Shown: in pieces, positions 8,512-14,887 of the stretch
Layout: the number at the start of each line of letters is the position of its first letter
Numbering within the stretch: position 1 is the stretch's first letter
Assembly (NCBI RefSeq): GCF_006575665.1
Contig: NZ_CP041253.1
Coordinates: forward strand, 4,253,001-4,317,000
Source: Echinicola soli
GTDB taxonomy: Bacteria; Bacteroidota; Bacteroidia; Cytophagales; Cyclobacteriaceae
Length of the DNA: 64,000 nt
Reading direction: 5' to 3'
Position numbers and translations under genes: made by a program
Notes under the pieces: model-generated
The model's database searches: none
Told to the model about the DNA's origin: nothing
What the model saw: the letters and a program-made list of their open reading frames with translations, nothing else

Positions 8512-8776
8512 TCCCCATGCCGTTCAGTCGCATGGAGTAGGTCTTCTTGTCTCCCGAATCGGTATGGTCGAAGAGGTCCGCATTGATGCGGGTGGCCTCG
8601 CCGTAGCGGTTGAAATACATCTCCTCGTAGTCCTTGGTCTTCCTGTCGTTCTCTGCCGTGGCCAGGTAGGTGTCCGGCGCATCGGGCATGGTCCTGAAGG
8701 TCGCCCGCACATTGCCCAGAGCCTGTCCCGAACTTTCTTCGGGATGGTCCTTCAGGTGGTACTGGTAGTCCCATCT
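8455..8776 (-). pseudogene. RHS core fragment, start of cassette 5
   Basis: Frame DHPEESSGQALGNVRATFRT... YFNRYGEATRINADLFDHTD... NGMGNEVYGLAKSLE, matching the core of the main RHS gene from its WDYQYNLKDHPEE region. Homology begins at about 8,776. Two palindromic elements lie inside: one in frame (8,720-8,744, encoding PEESSGQA) and one at 8,455-8,479 that shifts the frame and separates this piece from the rest of the cassette. Confidence 0.65.
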
Positions 8777-8827
8777 ATGGTGACTGAATATAAAATTTTT
8801 GCTTTACGTTTTTTCTTTAAAATGTTA

Positions 8828-9133
8828 CTACGACAAATTCAAGTAAATCAAAAAAACAATCATCAATACAAAAACCATCATAATAATTTTTCCAGTTACT
8901 GATAATACTTTGTGGAGTACCAATAATCGTTTTAATGCTAAATAAGGCTTTGACCCCATTTCTTGAGATTTAATATTATTTAATATATCCTCTCTGATCA
9001 ACGAAAAAAAAAATGATCTCCTTTTAAACTCTACACCATAGGATTTATAAATAAAATGAGTATAAATATTGTAAGTACATGCTAAAACAACATGTACCAT
9101 GATCAAATAATAGAACAGTTTAAAATAAATCAC
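8828..9133 (-). CDS. small membrane protein, candidate immunity (cassette 4)
   Basis: 101 residues if started at the GTG at 9,133, which overlaps the toxin stop by four bases (GTGA); an ATG at 9,100 would give 90. Two hydrophobic segments, near the N-terminus (YLIMVHVVLACTYNIYTHF) and at the C-terminus (IIMMVFVLMIVFLIYLNLS), flank a basic soluble loop. No family recognised. Overlap with the toxin frame and the membrane topology suggest an inner-membrane immunity protein. Confidence 0.55.
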   Translation of the reverse strand: MIYFKLFYYLIMVHVVLACTYNIYTHFIYKSYGVEFKRRSFFFSLIREDILNNIKSQEMGSKPYLALKRLLVLHKVLSVTGKIIMMVFVLMIVFLIYLNLS

Positions 9134-10575
9134 TCCTCGTCAATTATAAAATGATCAGTTTTTATACTAGTGTTGTCTCTTGGAGTTAATAAACGTTGTC
9201 TTAATTCTTCTTGGATATCCTCCTTTGATGGCCACTGAATTTCACTTTGCTTATTTATATAATCTTTTGCACGATTGATAAATTCGGTCAATTGCTCCGA
9301 TGCAATACCTAGACCCTCTGCCAGTTTCCCCATTTCTTCTTTTGTTAAATCCGTTAGATTCATTGGTTCGCCCAGAAATTCAGTATATGAAGCTTCTGCC
9401 CAAATTCCTCCACCCATTGCTCCTCCCGGAGATGCAAATGGAATCAATCCACCTAACTGAGTACCATCAGCTGTTGTCGTTAATTCTAGTGAACCGCCAG
9501 CTAAGCCAGTTGGGGTTGCGCCTAAAAAACCTCCAACACCAAAGCCTAGACCAGACAAATCTTCTAAGTCCCCGCTATTTACATAGGTTCCAATTCCACC
9601 TGCTATCCCAATACCTGATGCTGGCCCTAATGAACCTGACACAAACCTTACAGCATGAATGCCTTCTTTTCCTCTTCTAGTACCTATAGCCATTCCATAT
9701 GCCCCACTGCCAGTTACACTTAAATTACCAACAACTGGAACTATACCTCTTCCCTCTGCTTGAATAGAAACAGCCTCCAGTCCCTCCAATTCAACATGTG
9801 CCGTCACCTTGTTCTCACTAAAAGCATATGGCGAGTTATAGTAATATTCTTCCGCCAACGGGTCAACATTAAAGAATCTTCCCAGATCAGGCTGGTGGTT
9901 TCTCCACTTAAAGGAATCCCAATTCAGTCCCAGATCATCAATATGTTCCTGCCCCTGGAATTTCCAGTTCTGAGCCACACTTTCCGGCCTTGTATAAGAG
10001 TTAAAGCTCATCCCAAAAGGATAGTAATCATCCTTCTGTACGATGGGACTGTGGGTGTGGGTTACCTTAAAGTCGTCAAAAGCCTGTCCCGTATGGCTAT
10101 CGGGAAACACCTCGATGCGCTTACCGCTTTCGTTTGATAGGTAAATATACACATATCCCGGCTCTTTGATCGTGACCGGATTGATTTTTCGGTATTCGTG
10201 GGGAATATCCGATCCATTTTCTTTTGCCGATGTGCTCACTTGGACGAAAGAACTGCTGACATAGTTTTGGTTCCTGTCCAGCACCAACAGGTTCAGATAG
10301 GCCTTGGGCGCCCCTGCATTACCGCTTCCATGGCTGATCATCCCGGCAAACGGAATGACCGGATCAGTGCCAGCGGTCGCTCCATCAACCACTATGTGGC
10401 TGGCATTGTTCGAAAGGTCCTCAATTAGCTGGGCGAAGGAGGAGCCTGAAGCTCCCTTGGTCTCCGGATCGAGGTATTTCGCCCATACCTCTGCCGATAC
10501 CTTATCCCCGGGCTTAATCCCGATATACGCTACGGGACAGGCTCTCCAGTGACTTGGCCAACCCATAGACTTCAT
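9130..10575 (-). CDS. RHS core plus glycine-rich toxin tip (cassette 4)
   Basis: 481 residues with an ATG at 10,575. The first ~20 residues come from a palindromic insertion read out of the ancestral frame; real core starts at KPGDKVSAEVWAKYLDPETK, continues to DDYYPFGMSFNSYTRPESVA and ends at WRNHQPDLGRFFNVDPLAEE. The ~280-residue tip begins HVELEGLEAVSIQAEGRGIV, has a long Gly-rich stretch (SGIGIAGGIGTYVNSG) and a charged helical tail. I do not recognise the tip; the Gly-rich pattern without charged catalytic residues could suit a membrane-active toxin, consistent with the membrane immunity candidate next door. It has no export or RHS repeat region of its own. Confidence 0.6.
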   Translation of the reverse strand: MKSMGWPSHWRACPVAYIGIKPGDKVSAEVWAKYLDPETKGASGSSFAQLIEDLSNNASHIVVDGATAGTDPVIPFAGMISHGSGNAGAPKAYLNLLVLDRNQNYVSSSFVQVSTSAKENGSDIPHEYRKINPVTIKEPGYVYIYLSNESGKRIEVFPDSHTGQAFDDFKVTHTHSPIVQKDDYYPFGMSFNSYTRPESVAQNWKFQGQEHIDDLGLNWDSFKWRNHQPDLGRFFNVDPLAEEYYYNSPYAFSENKVTAHVELEGLEAVSIQAEGRGIVPVVGNLSVTGSGAYGMAIGTRRGKEGIHAVRFVSGSLGPASGIGIAGGIGTYVNSGDLEDLSGLGFGVGGFLGATPTGLAGGSLELTTTADGTQLGGLIPFASPGGAMGGGIWAEASYTEFLGEPMNLTDLTKEEMGKLAEGLGIASEQLTEFINRAKDYINKQSEIQWPSKEDIQEELRQRLLTPRDNTSIKTDHFIIDEE

Positions 10576-10676
10576 TGCCCATGCCGTTCAGTCGCATGGA
10601 GTAGGTCTTCTTGTCTCCCGCATCGGTATGGTCGAAGAGGTCGGCATTGATGCGGGTAAACTCGCCTTACCTTGCG
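10518..10676 (-). pseudogene. RHS core fragment, start of cassette 4
   Basis: Short stretch of core (FTRINADLFDHTDAGDKKTY, SMRLNGMGNEVYGLAKSLE) that becomes out of frame at a palindromic insertion (10,518-10,542), the same insertion at the same site as in cassette 5. Homology ends at about 10,676, where IS-end-like sequence begins. Confidence 0.6.
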
Positions 10677-10790
10677 AAAATGATGTTGTTGCCCCTCCTT
10701 CTGTGAGCAGTTTTCGATTGTGGGAATTATAAATTTCCTAAAATAGTTGGGTGTAGTTCTGTAAACTACACCCAGACGGGGGCTCAATTA
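10677..10790. mobile_element. insertion-sequence-end-like sequence at the cassette 3/4 junction
   Basis: Non-RHS sequence with GGGAATTATAAATTTCCT followed by GGGTGTAGTT and AACTACACCC as a 10-bp inverted repeat (10,749-10,758 and 10,764-10,773). A diverged relative (GGAATTACAAATTCCCT, then ATGGGTGTATG) sits at the next junction, 12,660-12,745. No transposase frame is present. The likeness to an IS terminus is pattern-based and unproven. Confidence 0.35.
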
Positions 10791-10835
10791 GCTGAGGGAA
10801 GGAGTTCCGGTAGAATCCCTCTATTAGGCTGTCTC

Positions 10836-10969
10836 ATAACTTGTCATTTTCATCCACTTTGGACAAGCTGAGAAGACATCTTATCAATTTTGTCTCTTTT
10901 GACAATCAAGTATTAGAGACTCTTTCTATCATCAGTATAGCATTCGATTCCAGCTTATAAGACAGCCCC
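10836..10969. repeat. MITE-like element with 13-bp imperfect terminal inverted repeats
   Basis: GGCTGTCTCATAA at the left end and TTATAAGACAGCC at the right end are inverted repeats with one mismatch, enclosing about 105 bp of non-coding DNA. It lies between the stop of the cassette 3 immunity gene (10,977) and the cassette 4 junction. GGCTGTCTCATAA-like ends also form hairpins at 22.9 kb and 36.9 kb. Confidence 0.45.
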
Positions 10970-10976
10970 CAATTTA

Positions 10977-11327
10977 TCATTTCAATGCTCGCATTTCTAG
11001 GGATCTTTCTTTTGTCAAGCTGCCATTTATTTCAGGATTTGCCAATTCAAAAATTAACTCCTTCAATAAATCCTCATGAGTAGGGTCAAGCCTGATATCT
11101 TCTCTCATCTCAATCAAATTTGCCCATTCATAAATGTCGTTATCTGAAAGTTCCTTTTCTAAATATCTGTTCAAAATATTTTTCAAGTGATTCAGAGTTA
11201 AAGTAACTATTTCTTCTTCTGAATCCCATTCAAGTACTGATAAACTATACCTTAATTCGACCAATCTTCTTTCAAAGTTCAGTAATTCATTTAAGGTATT
11301 TTCCCGATCATTTGAAGGAGTCCCCAT
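10977..11327 (-). CDS. candidate immunity protein of RHS cassette 3
   Basis: 116-residue soluble, strongly acidic helical protein (LNELLNFERRLVELRYSLSV, YEWANLIEMREDIRLDP). The ATG at 11,327 overlaps the toxin stop by one base (TAATG), the classic arrangement for coupling. Acidic all-alpha proteins of this size commonly neutralise basic nuclease tips, and the cassette 3 tip is basic; the specific family is not recognised. Confidence 0.6.
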   Translation of the reverse strand: MGTPSNDRENTLNELLNFERRLVELRYSLSVLEWDSEEEIVTLTLNHLKNILNRYLEKELSDNDIYEWANLIEMREDIRLDPTHEDLLKELIFELANPEINGSLTKERSLEMRALK

Positions 11328-12622
11328 TATCTCATCTTATTTTTGTTATGGACTATGTTACCACTTGGATCACTCGTAACCTTGTACATCCTGACAGTTT
11401 GACCATTACTATCAACCTCTTTAACATAAACAGCTTTAGAGCCGGGCACCTTTCCTGGAGACTCTACTGAAATTTGAATATTTCCATTTCCAAGTCTTCT
11501 AATTTTAGGCGTCTTAGAATTAGCTGGAGCCTTCTTCAAAAATCTCTTAAGATTCTGTTGCTGCGCTTGGTTTAATTGCGGATTTTCCCCTCTAGGGGTA
11601 CCTTTACTTTTCCCTATTCGACGGTTTCCTTTCAACTGCTGCCCTTGCATTGTAGCACCTGATATCATAAGTGCCGTTTCAGCCGAAAAAAACAACATTT
11701 CCCATTGAGAAGTCATGGTGCTGTAATTATGCTGGCTATCAGGATCTTGCAAAGTACCGACTAAAGCCATTGTTTCTGGATCAGCTGGCTGTTCGGCATC
11801 TACTATTCCCAAAACTTCATTCTGATGATAAACAACGACAGATCCATCTGTCAATGACAGTGCATATAGAGCTCCAATATTATTGTAAGTTTCTCCATTT
11901 ATTTCTATGGTTTGGTCATCCCCCTCTCTCCAAATTACTGATTCATTTCCATCATCATCAGTATAACGATACCAATCTCGACCATCTGGATCAACATTGG
12001 AAATAGGATTGTTTCCTACCCAACCGTAGGGAGACCAACGTGCATATTCCTCTGAATTTAGATCCATCGAAGCGGATCTACCAATATCACTCATATACAT
12101 CCTCGCCTCAAAGTCATCCCATCCTGTCACTTCATCCCTTTCCTTTCCGTTGAACAGGAAATTCTGTTCCGTGTCACCCGGCCTGCTGTAAGAGTTAAAG
12201 CTCAGGCCGAAAGGATAGTAATCATCCTTCTGTACGATGGGACTGTGGGTGTGGGTTACCTTAAAGTCGTCAAAAGCCTGTCCCTTATGGCTATCGGGAA
12301 ACACCTCGATGCGCTTACCGCTTTCGTTCGATAGGTAAATATACACATATCCCGGCTCTTTGATCGTGACCGGATTGATTTTTCGGTATTCGTGGGGAAT
12401 ATCCGATCCATTTTCTTTTGCAGATGTGCTCACTTGGACGAAAGAACTGCTGACATAGTTTTGGTTCCTGTCCAGCACCAACAGGTTCAGATAGGCCTTC
12501 GGGGCACCGGCCTGGCCGCTGCCATGGCTGATCATCCCGGCAAACGGAATGACCGGATCAGTGCCAGCGGTCGCTCCGTCCACCACTATGTGGCTGGCAT
12601 TGTTCGAAAGGTCTTCGATCAA
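11327..12622 (-). CDS. RHS core plus small basic toxin tip (cassette 3)
   Basis: 431 residues opening at TTG within core (LIEDLSNNASHIVVDGATAG); core homology extends to ~12,658. It passes DDYYPFGLSFNSYSRPGDTE, the hyperconserved WDDFEARMYMSDIGRSASMD and GNNPISNVDPDGRDWYRYTD. The last ~80 residues are Lys/Arg-rich and end with ISVESPGKVPGSKAVYVKEV then MYKVTSDPSGNIVHNKNK. The small basic tip with paired acidic immunity protein suggests a nucleic-acid-targeting toxin, but no catalytic motif is identified. Hyperconserved motif ends GRSASMD rather than GR(F/W)xxxD, a possible core defect. Confidence 0.6.
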   Translation of the reverse strand: MIEDLSNNASHIVVDGATAGTDPVIPFAGMISHGSGQAGAPKAYLNLLVLDRNQNYVSSSFVQVSTSAKENGSDIPHEYRKINPVTIKEPGYVYIYLSNESGKRIEVFPDSHKGQAFDDFKVTHTHSPIVQKDDYYPFGLSFNSYSRPGDTEQNFLFNGKERDEVTGWDDFEARMYMSDIGRSASMDLNSEEYARWSPYGWVGNNPISNVDPDGRDWYRYTDDDGNESVIWREGDDQTIEINGETYNNIGALYALSLTDGSVVVYHQNEVLGIVDAEQPADPETMALVGTLQDPDSQHNYSTMTSQWEMLFFSAETALMISGATMQGQQLKGNRRIGKSKGTPRGENPQLNQAQQQNLKRFLKKAPANSKTPKIRRLGNGNIQISVESPGKVPGSKAVYVKEVDSNGQTVRMYKVTSDPSGNIVHNKNKMR

Positions 12623-12658
12623 CTGCGCGAAGGAAGAACCCGGTGTCCCCGTGGTGGG

Positions 12659-12745
12659 TACCGTTCAAGCACCCACAGAAAGAGGAATTACAAATTCCCT
12701 GAAATAAATGGGTGTATGTAGGTTGGAAATTATACATGGAGGGTA
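12659..12745. mobile_element. insertion-sequence-end-like sequence at the cassette 2/3 junction
   Basis: RHS core homology of cassette 3 stops at about 12,658 and is replaced by AGGAATTACAAATTCCCT ... ATGGGTGTATG, a diverged relative of the junction sequence at 10,677-10,790. No coding capacity. The remaining bases to 12,875 show nothing recognisable. Confidence 0.3.
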
Positions 12746-12875
12746 CTTTATAAGAGCAGGTTATACAGGAATTGCCCATTGCCTATTCATTTGTAACCAT
12801 CCTATCTTTACTTTTCCATCTCCAATTTCTCAAAAGCAACTTGTTACCAACATCCAAGTATTCTCTATAATGCTT

Positions 12876-13352
12876 TTACACACTGGTTGTTAAAGCTTTA
12901 TCAAAATCTGCTTGGATTTTTTGTATTTCTTTGATTTTTAGCCGACAACAATGTATGTTATAATCAAATTTCTCATAATTAAAAAAATGATCTTTTGATA
13001 ATCTCCAAAATAACAAAACATCCCCTTTTGACTTGATATACCTAATATCAAAATCATCAAATGACTCTCCTAAAGACAAGATCGTTTTATCATATCTAAT
13101 ATCATCACTATTAATTATTTCCAAAAAAACATCTTCACTTGACATTCCTTTAAACTCATCAAAATCAACATCTTTATTTGCAACCAACCTTTTTAGCTGG
13201 TGACTAAATGCATTAAGATTTACATAATCATCATAATAGCCTAGAGCCTTATTATCAATGTACAGTCTAATATTTCCATAACTTCCGTTGGACTGAATTA
13301 TATCCTTAAAGCTAAATTCAATGGCTATCCTATTTTTACTTCCTAGAATCAT
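12876..13352 (-). CDS. Imm42-like immunity protein (cassette 2)
   Basis: 158 residues from the ATG at 13,352, five bases after the toxin stop (TAG at 13,359-13,357); longer upstream starts lie inside the toxin gene. The N-terminus MILGSKNRIAIEFSFKDI followed by YGNIRLYIDNKALGYYDD matches the Imm42 pattern (MI.G.K..FAIE...G...I.N...G...D). Imm42 proteins are found beside polymorphic toxins. A soluble cytoplasmic protein; partner is the tip at 13,357-14,025. Family call from memory of the pattern. Confidence 0.7.
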   Translation of the reverse strand: MILGSKNRIAIEFSFKDIIQSNGSYGNIRLYIDNKALGYYDDYVNLNAFSHQLKRLVANKDVDFDEFKGMSSEDVFLEIINSDDIRYDKTILSLGESFDDFDIRYIKSKGDVLLFWRLSKDHFFNYEKFDYNIHCCRLKIKEIQKIQADFDKALTTSV

Positions 13353-13356
13353 TTTT

Positions 13357-14025
13357 CTATAGTTTTTTGATACGATTTGGGATGGTATTGATTCGAATTG
13401 GGTATGATTTACCATATTTTGTTTTCCCATTTGTTGATCCATTCCAATGCCAATTATTATTTCCATCATTCTGGAACCTATGATAAATCGCTTTTTTCCC
13501 CATCCCAATTTTCGTGTATCTGTTTCCATCTCCCCCATCAACACTTTTTAACCAAAGCTCATAATGATTCTCTGGCAATACACTTTTATTCGGGTTATAG
13601 TAATTTGGACCGGTGTTCAAAGGATCATGATGTCCAGGATTTTCATATCTTAGATAATACTTTACATACCTTTCCCTTAGCTCCTGCAAATCTCTTTTCT
13701 CCTGATCACTTAGCGAACCTTGAGATTCTTTGAAGGACAATTCATCCAGCTTCTGTTGGTGCTGATCTGACCATATAGAAGCATTTATCCCTGTCTCGGT
13801 GGGACTGAGCATAGCTGTCACAAAAGTAGCAATCCCTCCAAACAATGCCCCCAAAGATCTTTTTCCCACCTCTTCCACTGCTTTTGCGGCCACTAACAAA
13901 CTTGGTGCTTCTATAAATGCTTTCTCCGTGTTATCTTCACAAGGAGGTTCCGGGGCATCCGCAGGTACAGTTTCCATCCGAATCGTAGGAACTTCTACCT
14001 TCCGGGGCATTATTGAAGATGTCAA
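13357..14025 (-). CDS. RHS toxin tip of cassette 2 (partner of the Imm42-like gene)
   Basis: 222 residues; the first ~25 are a shadow frame of core, and real tip sequence starts about EPPCEDNTEKAFIEAPSLLV. The C-terminal ~100 residues (YENPGHHDPLNTGPNYYNPN, KSVLPENHYELWLKSVDGGD, KKAIYHRFQNDGNNNWHWNG) form a His/Asn/Trp-rich domain typical of Imm42-linked tips; catalytic activity is unknown to me, though the conserved histidines would suit a nuclease. The core frame upstream (13,937-14,310) ends at a stop one frame away, so a shift between ~13,960 and 14,020 separates core and tip. Confidence 0.55.
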   Translation of the reverse strand: MTSSIMPRKVEVPTIRMETVPADAPEPPCEDNTEKAFIEAPSLLVAAKAVEEVGKRSLGALFGGIATFVTAMLSPTETGINASIWSDQHQQKLDELSFKESQGSLSDQEKRDLQELRERYVKYYLRYENPGHHDPLNTGPNYYNPNKSVLPENHYELWLKSVDGGDGNRYTKIGMGKKAIYHRFQNDGNNNWHWNGSTNGKTKYGKSYPIRINTIPNRIKKL

Positions 14026-14310
14026 TAATCTGATCCAGTTCCAGCAGACCGGACGGATCGGAGTATCTCAGCGGGTTGTTAAAAGCAAAACGATACGGGG
14101 TCCATCCCGGTTCATAAGAAGCAAGCGGATCCACCACACCCCACCCTCCAAGATCACTCATATACATCCTCGCCCCAAAATCATCCCATCCGGTCACTTC
14201 ATCCCTTTCCTTTCCATTGAACAGGAAATTCTGTTCCGTGGAACTCTGTTTTGTATAAGAATTAAAGCTCATCCCAAATGGATAGTAATTATTGCGTTTT
14301 TTTATCACCG
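13937..14310 (-). pseudogene. RHS core fragment of cassette 2
   Basis: Core from NYYPFGMSFNSYTKQSSTEQ through FNGKERDEVTGWDDFGARMY, MSDLGGWGVVDPLASYEPGW and FAFNNPLRYSDPSGLLELDQ. It is the shortest core carried by any cassette (~100 residues). Homology starts abruptly at about 14,297 and the frame ends at a TGA near 13,937 while the toxin continues in the next frame. GRW of the hyperconserved motif is GGW here. Confidence 0.6.
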
Positions 14311-14489
14311 TTATTTGGCCAGTGCGCCTCTGCAAAAAAATACAGATTTTCCCAAGGACTCCCTTCCGCTTGCCAACATTTTTCAAAAAAATCTTCTGCC
14401 ATTTTCTTGTAAGACACACTTTTACCATATACTCTTAACTCCCTTCCATTGTAAAAAAACTTCTCAAAAGAAATCAAATAGAAACTCAA
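14289..14489 (-). pseudogene. unidentified short reading frame between cassettes 1 and 2
   Basis: 66 codons from a TTG 15 bases downstream of the cassette 1 immunity gene: SFYLISFEKFFYNGRELRVY ... WQAEGSPWENLYFFAEAHWP. AT-rich like the variable tips and unrelated to RHS core. It is cut off where cassette 2 core begins, so it may be the stub of another immunity gene or tip. Real coding status is uncertain. Confidence 0.3.
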
Positions 14490-14503
14490 AATGAGTCCGA
14501 TAA

Positions 14504-14887
14504 TTACTGGTTATCTTCTATTATAAACTCTGGAATTTTCTCCCAACCTTCCCAAGGAAAATCTATCGGACCACTTGTTGGAATATCTAACAATATTTTT
14601 GATTTCTTGATATCCCTAATTGGAACTTCAACAATATAAAACTCACCAGCTTTGGGATGATATATACTTCGAGGTGATAATTCTCTGTGATTTTTCCCGT
14701 AAATTGTAAAACTAAATTCTACTTTTGGATCTTGTCCCCATGCTGGAACAATTCGTTGAACCTCGCCAACTACGTACCTTTTTTCCAAGGAATCGTAATT
14801 CTTTTTCCAAATAATATGTACTATAACTACAGTTACAATCACTAATATTACTTTTCCAATTATCCTTTTAGCTTTTGAATTCATCAT
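14504..14887 (-). CDS. membrane-anchored immunity-like protein of the main RHS gene (cassette 1)
   Basis: 127 residues; ATG at 14,887 overlaps the RHS stop by four bases (ATGA). One N-terminal membrane segment (IIGKVILVIVTVVIVHIIW), then a soluble domain with YVVGEVQRIVPAWG, VEFSFTIYGKNH and IDFPWEGWEKIPEF. It is a paralogue of the cassette 5 gene at 6,591-7,007, and both follow related toxin tips, which supports a dedicated immunity role. The topology places the soluble domain outside the inner membrane or just beneath it depending on orientation; KKNYDSLEK after the segment does not decide it. Confidence 0.65.
   Translation of the reverse strand: MMNSKAKRIIGKVILVIVTVVIVHIIWKKNYDSLEKRYVVGEVQRIVPAWGQDPKVEFSFTIYGKNHRELSPRSIYHPKAGEFYIVEVPIRDIKKSKILLDIPTSGPIDFPWEGWEKIPEFIIEDNQ

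Noticed and set aside
8134..12721. Recurring plus-strand frames beginning MGNIRSIFFCRCAHLDERTA (8,134; 10,198; 12,392; 16,054)
   Set aside because: They are antisense shadows of the repeated RHS core; recurrence reflects duplication of the core, not a conserved gene.
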